A DNA stretch of 38,908 bases. Source: Planctomycetota bacterium (GTDB taxonomy: Bacteria; Planctomycetota; UBA1135; GCA-002686595). The position numbers and the translations under genes are program-made. The DNA lies in contig VGYZ01000032.1 of NCBI GenBank assembly GCA_016872795.1, positions 1-38,908 on the forward strand. The letters run 5' to 3'. The notes under the pieces are model-generated. The model was not told the DNA's origin and did no database searches. It was given only the letters and a program-made list of their open reading frames with translations. Shown piece after piece: positions 1 to 7,141 of this stretch (its first letter is position 1; each line of letters starts with the position of its first letter).

Positions 1-304
1 GGTGTTGCGTGCGGCCGAGCCCGCCCATGCGCTCGACCTCGACGCGCAGATCGAATGTCCCAAGCTGGGCGCGCGCGCGGCCGTCGAGCGCCGCGGCCGT
101 GTAGCTCGCGAGCGCGAGCGCCGCGCCGCAGCCGCGCCCGGCGTACCCGCAGCGCACGCGCTCGCCCTCTTGCGCCAGCCACAGCTCGATGCGATCGCCG
201 CAGGCCGTGTTCTCCCCGACCCCGCAGACCGCCGCCACGGGCCGCGCCGGGCTGGGCGCGAGCGCCTTTCGATGGCTCAACAGGGGCTCGGGGAGAGCTG
301 CCAT
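1..304 (-). CDS. IscU/SufU/NifU-type Fe-S cluster scaffold protein, partial (runs off left edge)
   Basis: Reading the minus strand from the ATG at 302-304 gives 101 codons that continue past base 1. The protein has the family's N-terminal pattern: an ACGDRIELWL stretch near residue 33 (the ACGD ligand motif) and GRGCGAALALASY near residue 56 (the second ligand Cys in a GCGxA context), followed by a 'LDGR' turn. Scaffolds of this family receive sulfur from a cysteine desulfurase, assemble [2Fe-2S] clusters in the cytoplasm and pass them to apoproteins. The third ligand Cys and the C-terminus lie outside the window. An extra Cys at residue 26 precedes the motif. I cannot tell the SufU, IscU and NifU-N subtypes apart from this part. 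The family assignment rests on the two motifs and their spacing. Confidence 0.72.
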   Translation of the reverse strand, partial: MAALPEPLLSHRKALAPSPARPVAAVCGVGENTACGDRIELWLAQEGERVRCGYAGRGCGAALALASYTAAALDGRARAQLGTFDLRVEVERMGGLGRTQH

Positions 305-451
305 TGGGGGCCACGATAGCGCCTTTTCGAGCGATCGCAAGTCTATGCTGGACATAACTTTAGGAGCGTCGAGCCAGCGCTGCTCGGAGTTTTTCGCGCG
401 GCCGATTTGCCTATAATGCAACTTCGTAGTATAGTTATGCGCTTCGAGGAT

Positions 452-540
452 CGAGCGACAAGGGCAAACCCACGGCAACGTGGGGACGCAAAGCCATAGG
501 GCCCACGGGGAAACCCGGGGGGCAGCCTAGCTGCCGAACC
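452..540 (+). ncRNA. Cyclic-di-GMP-I riboswitch (GEMM-I aptamer)
   Basis: The segment carries the GEMM-I core: AGGGCAAACC at 461-470, a CCCAC/GTGGG stem (469-473 / 480-484) closed by a GCAA tetraloop at 475-478, the near-invariant GACGCAAAGCC at 485-495, and the 3' stem GGCAGC/GCTGCC at 521-526 / 530-535 ending in CCGAA. By alignment with the Vibrio Vc2 aptamer, the middle G of AGGGC corresponds to G20. A G there is typical of c-di-GMP sensors, while A is typical of the c-AMP-GMP variants. An extra CGGG-GAAA-CCCG hairpin lies at 506-517. The aptamer points to the right (+), but every recognised gene for the next 24 kb is on the minus strand, so the regulated unit is unclear. Confidence 0.88.
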
Positions 541-1095
541 GATGACTTGCGCGGGATCCACAGAAGCGGCCGGGCATGCCCCGTGCCGCGTGCGACGCGT
601 GGAGCGTAGTCCGATCCCATTGCGGACCACTCTTCCGGGTCGACGGCTCCGCGCCTGCGTGCGCGCCGCCCGTCCATCCCGTCGGCGCGGCCGGGGCGCG
701 CCCAGAACCCGAGACACCGCCGCCATGCAACCGCAGTCGAACCACCGCAACGAACGCCGGCCGAGCACGCGCTCGCGCTGCGGGCTCCTTCGCTGCGCGG
801 CACGGGCGACGCCGGTCTTGGGGTCCGGAACGCCGCGCGCGGGTGGGGACTCTGCGCGCGGATGTAGAGGGAGGGGCGGTGCGACGCTCGCGCTGTGGGG
901 ACGGCGCGGCTCGTGCCGTGGAGGAGGAGTTGGCGAAGCCGTGGAGCAGTGGGGACTCTCTCACGCGCTCGCCCGGCTCGCGCAGGGTGCGCGTCACGCG
1001 CACACCGGGGGGAACGCCATGGGGACCGCCGCAGCTTGGCTGCGCCGGGGCGAGCCGCCGATCCGCTGACTTTGCTTGCGGCTCGCGAGCCAAAC
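541..1095 (+). other. Long stretch after the riboswitch with no convincing protein gene
   Basis: Several open frames cross this stretch, but they are Arg/Ala-rich in a way typical of off-frame reading of high-GC DNA, and one minus-strand frame runs straight through the aptamer. The open frame starting at 542, immediately after the aptamer, would give 175 residues with no recognisable domain. Visible structure: an 8-bp inverted repeat 833-840 / 854-861 whose loop contains TGGGGACTCT, the same decamer again near 944, shorter TGGGGAC copies near 895 and 1020, and a 12-base palindrome at 1080-1091. It could be a long 5' leader, a non-coding RNA, or a decayed gene. I see no domain that decides it. 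Confidence 0.4.
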
Positions 1096-1129
1096 GCGAA
1101 GGCATGGGGCCCGCGCTCCATGCCTTCGC
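1096..1129. terminator. Strong stem-loop, probable terminator
   Basis: GCGAAGGCATGG at 1096-1107 is matched perfectly by CCATGCCTTCGC at 1118-1129, giving a 12-bp stem with a 10-base loop. On the plus side it is followed by CTCTGTTGT, a weak U-rich run. It lies about 75 bases beyond the stop of the sigma-factor gene on the minus strand. It could end that transcript, the riboswitch transcript coming from the left, or both. Confidence 0.6.
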
Positions 1130-1205
1130 TCTGTTGTACGCACTTTCCGCACGCGCCAGCGCATCCGGGGACCTCACCCGAGGCGCGCGCCAGCGCGCCG
1201 CGTCC

Positions 1206-2081
1206 TCAGGCGTCCGCAGAGGCGCGCAGGCGTTCCTGCAAGCGCTCGAGCAGCTTCATGTGGATCTTGCACACGCGCGACTCGCTCAAGCCCTCGAGCT
1301 CGCCGATCTCGCGCAGCGACAGGTCTTCCCAGTACTTGAGGTAGACGATGCGCGCCTCCTGCGGCGACAGCCTCTGCGCCACCAGCGCGAGCAGGTCTTC
1401 GCGCGTCAAGCGCTCGCCGGGAGCCTCCGTGCACGGGTCGGGCATGACCTCCATGCCGCCGCCACCCCCGCCGTCCTCGGGCGGCTGGATCGCCGCGACC
1501 GGAGCCGCCGCCAGCCCGCGCAGGAAGCCCGTGGCGTACTCGAGCGGATCCATCCCCAGCTCGAAGGTGATCTCCGCCTCGGAAGGCTCGCGCGAGAGCC
1601 GCGCGCGCAGGCCCTCGACGATGCGCTTGTGGCGTTCTAGGCGCGCACGCCACGGCCTCGGGAGCCAATCTTGGGAACGCAGCTCGTCGAGCAGCGCCCC
1701 GCGCAAGCGCAGGTCGCAGTAGGACTCGAACGGCACCCCGCGCCGCGGATCGAAGCTCTCGACCGCCGCGATCAGGCCGACATTGGCCGCCGTCAGGAGA
1801 TCCCCGGTCTCGATCGAGCGCGGCAAGCGCAGCGCAAAACGACGCACGAAATCCGCGACGAAGCTCTGGTACAGCTCCACCAGCGAGTTGCGCGTGTCCG
1901 CTCCGCGGCTGCGCGCGAAGCGCCGCCACAAGAGCGCGGCCGAGTCGCTCGTGCGAGCGCGACGCGTCCGCTCGCGTGCGGGCGCAATGTTGGCAGCGAG
2001 TGCGCGCGCGGTCGGCGGTGCCGCGGGGACGATCGTCAGAACGCGCGTTTTTCCGCTGCGAAGCGTGCGGTTTGGGGCCAC
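1206..2081 (-). CDS. FliA/WhiG-type (sigma-28 family) RNA polymerase sigma factor
   Basis: An alternative sigma factor of the sigma-70 class; family members direct RNA polymerase to motility, development or stress promoters. With the GTG start at 2079-2081 the protein is 291 residues. Region 2 spans about residues 65-145 (LVELYQSFVADFVRRFA, ETGDLLTAANVGLIAAVESFDP, then FESYCDLRLRGALLDELRSQDW). Region 3 follows (PSEAEITFELGM). Region 4, at about 233-281, has an HTH (SLREIGELEGLSESRVCKIH). A Gly-rich linker with six consecutive glycines separates regions 3 and 4. The frame stays open to a GTG at 2199-2201; I preferred 2081 because GAGG lies upstream of it and the extra 40 residues look disordered. 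The gene follows ybeY with a gap. No anti-sigma factor gene is adjacent. The target promoters are unknown. Confidence 0.85.
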   Translation of the reverse strand: MAPNRTLRSGKTRVLTIVPAAPPTARALAANIAPARERTRRARTSDSAALLWRRFARSRGADTRNSLVELYQSFVADFVRRFALRLPRSIETGDLLTAANVGLIAAVESFDPRRGVPFESYCDLRLRGALLDELRSQDWLPRPWRARLERHKRIVEGLRARLSREPSEAEITFELGMDPLEYATGFLRGLAAAPVAAIQPPEDGGGGGGMEVMPDPCTEAPGERLTREDLLALVAQRLSPQEARIVYLKYWEDLSLREIGELEGLSESRVCKIHMKLLERLQERLRASADA

Positions 2082-2270
2082 GCGCTCGCCCTCGCCAAGG
2101 CGGCGATCCAGTGCGAGCGCACGGCGCTCGAGCGGACTTGGCGCAGTCGTGGGAGCAGGTTCAGATCGCAAGTGGTGTGCGCGCTGCGAGGCAAGTCGCA
2201 CCCGCGAACGGGCGCGTCACGCAGCGCGGACCCCTTCTTGATCCACAATTCCGAGCCCCGGTTCAAGCCC

Positions 2271-2726
2271 TTACTTGCGCCGCTGCGAGGGGAGCCGCGC
2301 GAGCACGGTGCCCTCGGCGCGCCGCATGCGCGCGCGATCGCGCGGTTTGCGATCGTCGTGACCGCACAGGTGCAGCGTGCCGTGCACGACATACAACAGG
2401 TGCTCGCGCACCACATCTAGCCCGCGTCGACGCGCGACGGCGCGCGCGCGCTCGGTGCTCACATACAGCTCCCCCATCGGCCCGCCAGCGCCTCCGCCGA
2501 GGTCGAAGCTGATCACATCGGTCGGCGTCGGATCGTCGAGCCAGTCGGCGTGCATCGCCGCGAGCTCGGGGTCGTCGACGAACACGATCGAGAGCCCCTC
2601 GCCGGCGCGGCCGCCGTGCTCGAGCGCCAGCTCCGCTGCGCGGCGAATACGGGCGTCCGACAGCCCCCGCGGCCGACGGTGACGGCTGGTCCAGGCGATC
2701 GCGATGGGGCGTGCGCGGCGACTCAC
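2271..2726 (-). CDS. ybeY: Endoribonuclease YbeY (16S rRNA 3' maturation)
   Basis: A single-domain metalloprotein of 151 residues. It carries the family zinc motif HGTLHLCGHD, with His115, His119 and His123 as ligands, and the upstream strand-turn PTDVISFDL at residues 68-76. In other bacteria YbeY acts in 16S rRNA 3' processing, ribosome quality control and the heat/oxidative stress response. The start is GTG at 2724-2726, whose last bases overlap the TGA of phoH (2723-2725) as GTGA, so translation is probably coupled. The reading frame is open much further upstream, but that part lies inside phoH and is an off-frame shadow. The phoH-ybeY pairing is common across bacteria and supports the assignment. 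Confidence 0.93.
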   Translation of the reverse strand: MSRRARPIAIAWTSRHRRPRGLSDARIRRAAELALEHGGRAGEGLSIVFVDDPELAAMHADWLDDPTPTDVISFDLGGGAGGPMGELYVSTERARAVARRRGLDVVREHLLYVVHGTLHLCGHDDRKPRDRARMRRAEGTVLARLPSQRRK

Positions 2727-3844
2727 GCCCCGTGCTCGTGGCGTGGCGGCGCCTCGTAGGCGCGCACGATCTGCTCGACCAGCGGGTGGCGGCAGATGTC
2801 CTCGGTCGTGAACTCGACCGTGCCGATGTCCTTGAAGCCCTGCAGGCGCGCGATGGCGTCGCCGAGGCCGCTCTTCTGGCCGCGCTCGAGGTCGGTCTGG
2901 CTGGGGTCGCCCGTGACGACCATGCGCGAGCCCTCGCCGAGGCGCGTGAGGAACATCTTCATCTGCGGCGCGGTCGTGTTCTGCGCCTCGTCGAGGATCA
3001 CGAAGGCGTTGGCGAGCGTGCGACCGCGCATGTACGCCAGCGGCGCCACCTCGATCACGCCCGCTTCCTCGAGGCGCATCACATCCTCGAACTCCAGCAG
3101 GTCCCCGAGCGCGTCGTACACCGGACGCATGTAGGGGTTGAGCTTCGCGAGCAGGTCGCCGGGCAAGAAACCGAGCTTCTCGCCGGCCTCGACCACCGGG
3201 CGCGTGATCACGAGCTTGCGGCACTCGCCGGTGCGCAGCGCGCGCAGGGCGCAGGCGACCGCGAGGAAGGTCTTGCCGGTGCCGGCCGCGCCCAGGCCGA
3301 ATGTCAGCGGCTTCTGCGCGATCAGCTCGACGTACTTGCGCTGGCGCGGCCCGCGCGGCTCGAACGGCCGCATGCGAAAGCCCGTCGACGAAACCGGGCG
3401 CGCGGAGCGCACGCCGACATTCGCCATGCGATCGGCCGCGGGCGCGCCGCCGTAGCGCGGTGCGCTCGGCGAGGGGCCGTAGCGCGGCGAGGGCGGCGGA
3501 GCCGACGGGAACGATGTGGGCGAGACGCCCGACGGCATCTCCGCGGCACCCGAGCCGATCAGGATCGCCTCGGCATCCTTGGGGTCGAGCTCGCGTCCCT
3601 TGCGCAGCTTGCCGAGCAAGTGCTCGATGCGCCGCCGCGCCTCGGAGGTGTGCTCATCGCTGCCCTTGAGCCGCAGGTTCCCGTTGCGCGTGAAGATCTC
3701 GATGTCGAGCACCTGCCGCAGCAGCTTGGCGTGGCGGTCGTAGGGACCGAGGACGAGGATCGCCTCCTCGTGGGAACGCAGCGGAATGGTGACTTCGGTC
3801 AAGGGTGCGCGTTCTTTCGGTGTGGGGTGCCGTTTCGAGGCCAA
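2723..3844 (-). CDS. phoH: PhoH-family NTPase
   Basis: A cytoplasmic ATPase of about 373 residues. An N-terminal KH-like region (residues about 15-85, with DIEIFTRNGNLRLKG) is followed by a Pro/Ser-rich low-complexity linker at 105-160 and then the PhoH P-loop domain. Walker A is GAAGTGKT at 185-192, and Walker B is AFVILDEAQNTT, followed by VVTGDPSQTDL. The family is thought to bind RNA and to act with YbeY, its overlapping neighbour. The open frame begins at a TTG (3842-3844); a second in-frame TTG 15 codons later is an equally possible start, since neither has a clear ribosome binding site. The disordered linker is longer than in most PhoH proteins. Confidence 0.93.
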   Translation of the reverse strand: MASKRHPTPKERAPLTEVTIPLRSHEEAILVLGPYDRHAKLLRQVLDIEIFTRNGNLRLKGSDEHTSEARRRIEHLLGKLRKGRELDPKDAEAILIGSGAAEMPSGVSPTSFPSAPPPSPRYGPSPSAPRYGGAPAADRMANVGVRSARPVSSTGFRMRPFEPRGPRQRKYVELIAQKPLTFGLGAAGTGKTFLAVACALRALRTGECRKLVITRPVVEAGEKLGFLPGDLLAKLNPYMRPVYDALGDLLEFEDVMRLEEAGVIEVAPLAYMRGRTLANAFVILDEAQNTTAPQMKMFLTRLGEGSRMVVTGDPSQTDLERGQKSGLGDAIARLQGFKDIGTVEFTTEDICRHPLVEQIVRAYEAPPRHEHGA

Positions 3845-3893
3845 GGATCCACCGGCCGAGCGAGACGTGTCAAGGGGAACGGCCCGGCGTGTC

Positions 3894-4916
3894 CTACAGC
3901 CGGAGCAGGAAGGGCCACAGAACGAGCGCCACGGGCGTGGCGAGGAAGAAGCTGTCGACGAGATCGAGCATGCCGCCCGACGGCCCGAACCAGTGGCCGG
4001 AGTCCTTCACGCCCGCCTTGCGCTTGACCCAGCTCTCGAGCAGGTCGCTCGCCTGAGCCGCAATGCTCACGGCCGCCCCCGCGAGCAGGGCGCACAGCGC
4101 GCTGTCTCCGGGCAGCCAGTCGAGCTTCACGAACGCGAGCGTCGACACAGCGGCGACCACGAAGGAGCCCAGACAGCCCTCGGTGGTCTTGCCGGGACTG
4201 ATCGCCTTGAAGGGGTGGTGCTGGCCGAGCGTGCTGCCGACATAGTAGCCCGCGCTGTCGCCGAGCTTGCAGATGGCGATCAGCGCCACGAGCCCGAGGT
4301 GCGAGAAGCCGTACCAGACCCAGGCAAGGCCCAAGATCGACACGACGAGCAGCGGTCCGAGCAGCAGGACGGCGAGCGCCTCGCCGCGCCGCTCGGCGCC
4401 GATCACCAGCAGTCGCAGGACGAGAAACAGCGCCAGCGCCAGCACGGCGAAGTCGCCGGTCTCCGCCACGAACACATGCTCGACGAAGACCGGTGCCGCG
4501 ACCAGCGCGAGACCGGCGAGCCGCACGATCATCGAGCGCGTGCAGCAGGCCGCGTAGACCGCCAGGACGACGAGCCCGGAGGAGAGCAGCGCCTCCGGGA
4601 GCCACAGACAGCCGAAACCGAGGTCGTGGCAATGGTCGAGATCGACACCGCCGAGGCGCTCCCACAAGCGCATCAGCGCCACCAGACCACCGGCGGAGAG
4701 CGGCATCCACAGCCCGCGGCCGGCGAGCGTGCCCATGCGGTCGACTTCCCACACGCAGGCCGCGAGCGCGACGCCCGCGAGGACGATCATCGGCAGCGGC
4801 GATTCGAACTTCGTCGCCAGCCACAGGATCGAGGCCAGCGCGAGCGCGATCGAGCTGCCGACCAGCGTGCGGCGCAGGAGCTTCCCGCGGCGCGCGGCGG
4901 CGTCCTGCACGCTCAC
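3894..4916 (-). CDS. cdsA: Phosphatidate cytidylyltransferase (CDP-diglyceride synthase)
   Basis: An integral membrane enzyme that makes CDP-diacylglycerol from CTP and phosphatidic acid, the branch point of phospholipid synthesis. The 340-residue protein has eight or so hydrophobic segments and the C-terminal family signature: SDLLESWVKRKAGVKDSGH followed by GPSGGMLDLVDS. The usual signature has PGHGGxLDRxDS, so the conserved His reads Ser and the Arg reads Leu here, while both Asp residues remain. The start is GTG at 4914-4916, overlapping the TGA of uppS (4913-4915) as GTGA. A second in-frame GTG lies two codons later. The adjacent position after uppS is the classic uppS-cdsA pair. Roughly 49 bases separate its right-hand neighbour phoH from its stop. 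Confidence 0.9.
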   Translation of the reverse strand: MSVQDAAARRGKLLRRTLVGSSIALALASILWLATKFESPLPMIVLAGVALAACVWEVDRMGTLAGRGLWMPLSAGGLVALMRLWERLGGVDLDHCHDLGFGCLWLPEALLSSGLVVLAVYAACCTRSMIVRLAGLALVAAPVFVEHVFVAETGDFAVLALALFLVLRLLVIGAERRGEALAVLLLGPLLVVSILGLAWVWYGFSHLGLVALIAICKLGDSAGYYVGSTLGQHHPFKAISPGKTTEGCLGSFVVAAVSTLAFVKLDWLPGDSALCALLAGAAVSIAAQASDLLESWVKRKAGVKDSGHWFGPSGGMLDLVDSFFLATPVALVLWPFLLRL

Positions 4917-5731
4917 GCCTTGGCCTCGCCCGGCACGGGCGCGTCGACGACCAGCCCGCCGAACTTGCGCACGCGGCGCGCATAGTCCTCGAGCGCGGCC
5001 AGCAGCTGCGGACGGCGAAACTCCGGCCAGCACTCCTTGGCGATGTACAGCTCGCTGTAGCTGATCTGCCACAGCAGGAAATTCGAGACGCGCAGCTCGC
5101 CCGAGGTGCGGATCAAGAGGTCGGGGTCGGGCGTGGTCGAGTCGTACAGGTAGCGGCGCAGCGTCTCGTCGTCGATCTCGCTCTCGCGCACCGCTCCGGC
5201 CGCGACGTCGCGCGCGAAGCGCTTGAGCGCATCGGCGATCTCGGCGCGCGCGCCATAGGACAGCGCCAGACGCAACAGCATGCCTTCATTGTTCGCCGTG
5301 AGTCGCTCGGTCTCGCGCAGCCGCGCGAGCGCCGCTTCCGGCAGGTCGTCGATGCGACCGATCGCGCGCAGTCGCATGTCGTTCTCCATCAGCGTCGGCC
5401 GCTCGTCGACGAGGAACTGCTCGAGCAGCTCCATCAGGTAGCCGACTTCCTGCCGCGGTCGCTTCCAGTTCTCGACCGAGAAGGCGTACAGCGTGAGCGA
5501 CTTGACGCCCATCTTCGCGCACTCGGTGGTGATCTCGCGCACCGAGCCGATGCCTTCCCTATGGCCGAAGACGCGCATCATTCCGCGGCCCTTCGCCCAG
5601 CGCCCGTTGCCGTCCATGATGATCGCGATGTGCTCGGGGAACGGTCCCCCCAGCTCCGGTCTCACGATCTGCAGACGCGGGCGACTCAAGTGCGGATCCT
5701 CACGCGTGCGCGAGAGCGCGCTTGAGGCCAT
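4913..5731 (-). CDS. uppS: Isoprenyl transferase (undecaprenyl diphosphate synthase)
   Basis: A cis-prenyltransferase that condenses isopentenyl diphosphate onto farnesyl diphosphate to make the lipid carrier for cell-wall and polysaccharide synthesis. The 272-residue frame has the N-terminal motif HIAIIMDGNGRWAKGRG with catalytic Asp40, then FGHREG, LTLYAFSVENWKRP, and the C-terminal DLLIRTSGELRVSNFLLWQ with the Arg pair that binds the diphosphate. The ATG at 5729-5731 overlaps the end of purA by 32 bases; a TTG at 5687-5689, just past the purA stop, would remove 14 residues lying before the conserved domain and is a real alternative. The gene lies between purA and cdsA in what looks like one transcription unit. 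Confidence 0.94.
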   Translation of the reverse strand: MASSALSRTREDPHLSRPRLQIVRPELGGPFPEHIAIIMDGNGRWAKGRGMMRVFGHREGIGSVREITTECAKMGVKSLTLYAFSVENWKRPRQEVGYLMELLEQFLVDERPTLMENDMRLRAIGRIDDLPEAALARLRETERLTANNEGMLLRLALSYGARAEIADALKRFARDVAAGAVRESEIDDETLRRYLYDSTTPDPDLLIRTSGELRVSNFLLWQISYSELYIAKECWPEFRRPQLLAALEDYARRVRKFGGLVVDAPVPGEAKA

Positions 5732-7007
5732 CGCGCGGAATGACCTGGTCGCGATCGGGGCCGACCGAGAGCATCACGATCGGCACGCCGACGAGCTTCT
5801 CGACCCACTCGACGTACTTGCGCGTGAGCGCGGGCAGGTCCTCGTAGCGCCGCACCGCGGTGATGTCCGTCTTCCAGCCGCGCGCGCCCTCCATGTGCAC
5901 CTTGACGTCCGCGAGGTCGACATGCGCGCCCGGCCACTCGCGGTGCATCTGACCGCCGACCTCGTAGGCCGTCGCGACCTTGATCTCGTCGAAGCTGTCG
6001 AGCACGTCGAGGTTGGTCATGATCCAGCCGTCCGCGCCGTTGAGCTCGAGGCTGTAGCGCATGGCGAGCACATCGAACCAGCCGCAGCGCCGCGGGCGCC
6101 CCGTGGTCGCGCCGTACTCGTTGCCGGCCTCGCGGATCTTCACGCCGTCGGCGCCGTGGTCCTCGCTCGGGAACGGGCCCTCGCCGACGCGCGTGCAGTA
6201 AGCCTTGGCGATGCCGACCACGCGGTCGAGCCAACGCGAGGGAAAGCCCGCGCCCGCGGCGATGCCGTCGGAGCCCGTGTTCGAGCTCGTGACGTAGGGA
6301 TACGAGCCGTGGTCGATGTCGAGCAGCGCGCCCTGCGCGCCCTCGAACAGGACATGCTTGCCGCGCCGGTAGGCGTCGCGCACTTCGGCGCCCGTGTCGC
6401 CCACGAAGGGCCGCAGCACCTCGCCCAAGTGCATGTAGCGCGCGAGCTGCTCCTCGAGCGACAGCGGCTGCTCGCCGTGCACCTGCTCGAGCAGCGCGTT
6501 CTTCTCCGCCAGTGCCGCGGCGAGGCGGCGACGGCAGCGCTCGGGCTCGAGCAGGTCGGCGACGCGCAGGCCCGTGCGCGCGGCCTTGTCGGCGTAGCAC
6601 GGACCGATGCCGCGCCCGGTGGTGCCGATGCGACCGACGCCGCGCCAGCGCTCCGAGGCCAGATCGATGCGCTTGTGGTGCTCGAAGATCACGTGCGCGG
6701 CCGACGACAGCCGCAGGTTCGTGCCATCGACCTTCACGCCGCGCGCGCGCAGGCCCTCGACCTCCTCGATGAACTTGAGCGGGTCGACCGCGAGGCCGTT
6801 GCCGATCACATTGACCTTGCCGGGGTGCAGGATGCCCGAGGGGATCAGGTGCAGCACATACTTCGCGCCGCTGACGATGACCGTGTGGCCGGCGTTGGCG
6901 CCGCCTTGATAGCGCACGATGACGTCCGCGCCGCGCGCGAGTCCGTCGATGATCTTGCCCTTGCCCTCGTCACCCCACTGGGCACCGAACACGCTGACGG
7001 ACGACAT
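5700..7007 (-). CDS. purA: Adenylosuccinate synthetase
   Basis: Catalyses the GTP-dependent joining of IMP and aspartate to form adenylosuccinate, the first committed step from IMP to AMP, in the cytoplasm. The 435 residues match the usual length. The GTP-binding N-terminus FGAQWGDEGKGK places catalytic Asp13, and GGANAGHT places His41, at the same positions as in E. coli numbering. Later motifs include IGTTGRGIGPCYADKAARTGLR, VLFEGAQGALLDIDHG and NTGSDG. The ATG at 7005-7007 is preceded by AGGAA. Upstream, a 134-base gap separates it from hyuB. The spacing of uppS (32-base overlap at most) makes purA the likely first gene of the purA-uppS-cdsA-phoH-ybeY run. Confidence 0.97.
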   Translation of the reverse strand: MSSVSVFGAQWGDEGKGKIIDGLARGADVIVRYQGGANAGHTVIVSGAKYVLHLIPSGILHPGKVNVIGNGLAVDPLKFIEEVEGLRARGVKVDGTNLRLSSAAHVIFEHHKRIDLASERWRGVGRIGTTGRGIGPCYADKAARTGLRVADLLEPERCRRRLAAALAEKNALLEQVHGEQPLSLEEQLARYMHLGEVLRPFVGDTGAEVRDAYRRGKHVLFEGAQGALLDIDHGSYPYVTSSNTGSDGIAAGAGFPSRWLDRVVGIAKAYCTRVGEGPFPSEDHGADGVKIREAGNEYGATTGRPRRCGWFDVLAMRYSLELNGADGWIMTNLDVLDSFDEIKVATAYEVGGQMHREWPGAHVDLADVKVHMEGARGWKTDITAVRRYEDLPALTRKYVEWVEKLVGVPIVMLSVGPDRDQVIPRDGLKRALAHA

Positions 7008-7141
7008 GGCGGAGTTCCTGAGGGAGAGCGCTGGGCGGATGGAGAGGGACTCGCTCCCAAGGTGCGGAGCGCGAGCGGGCTTGGGATTCTCGCGCCGCGC
7101 CGTGGCCGCAACAAGTGTCCCCGGCCGATCGCCGAGCCCTC

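Noticed and set aside
343-768. Minus-strand ORF of 141 residues
   Set aside because: It reads through the riboswitch core and has no recognisable domain.
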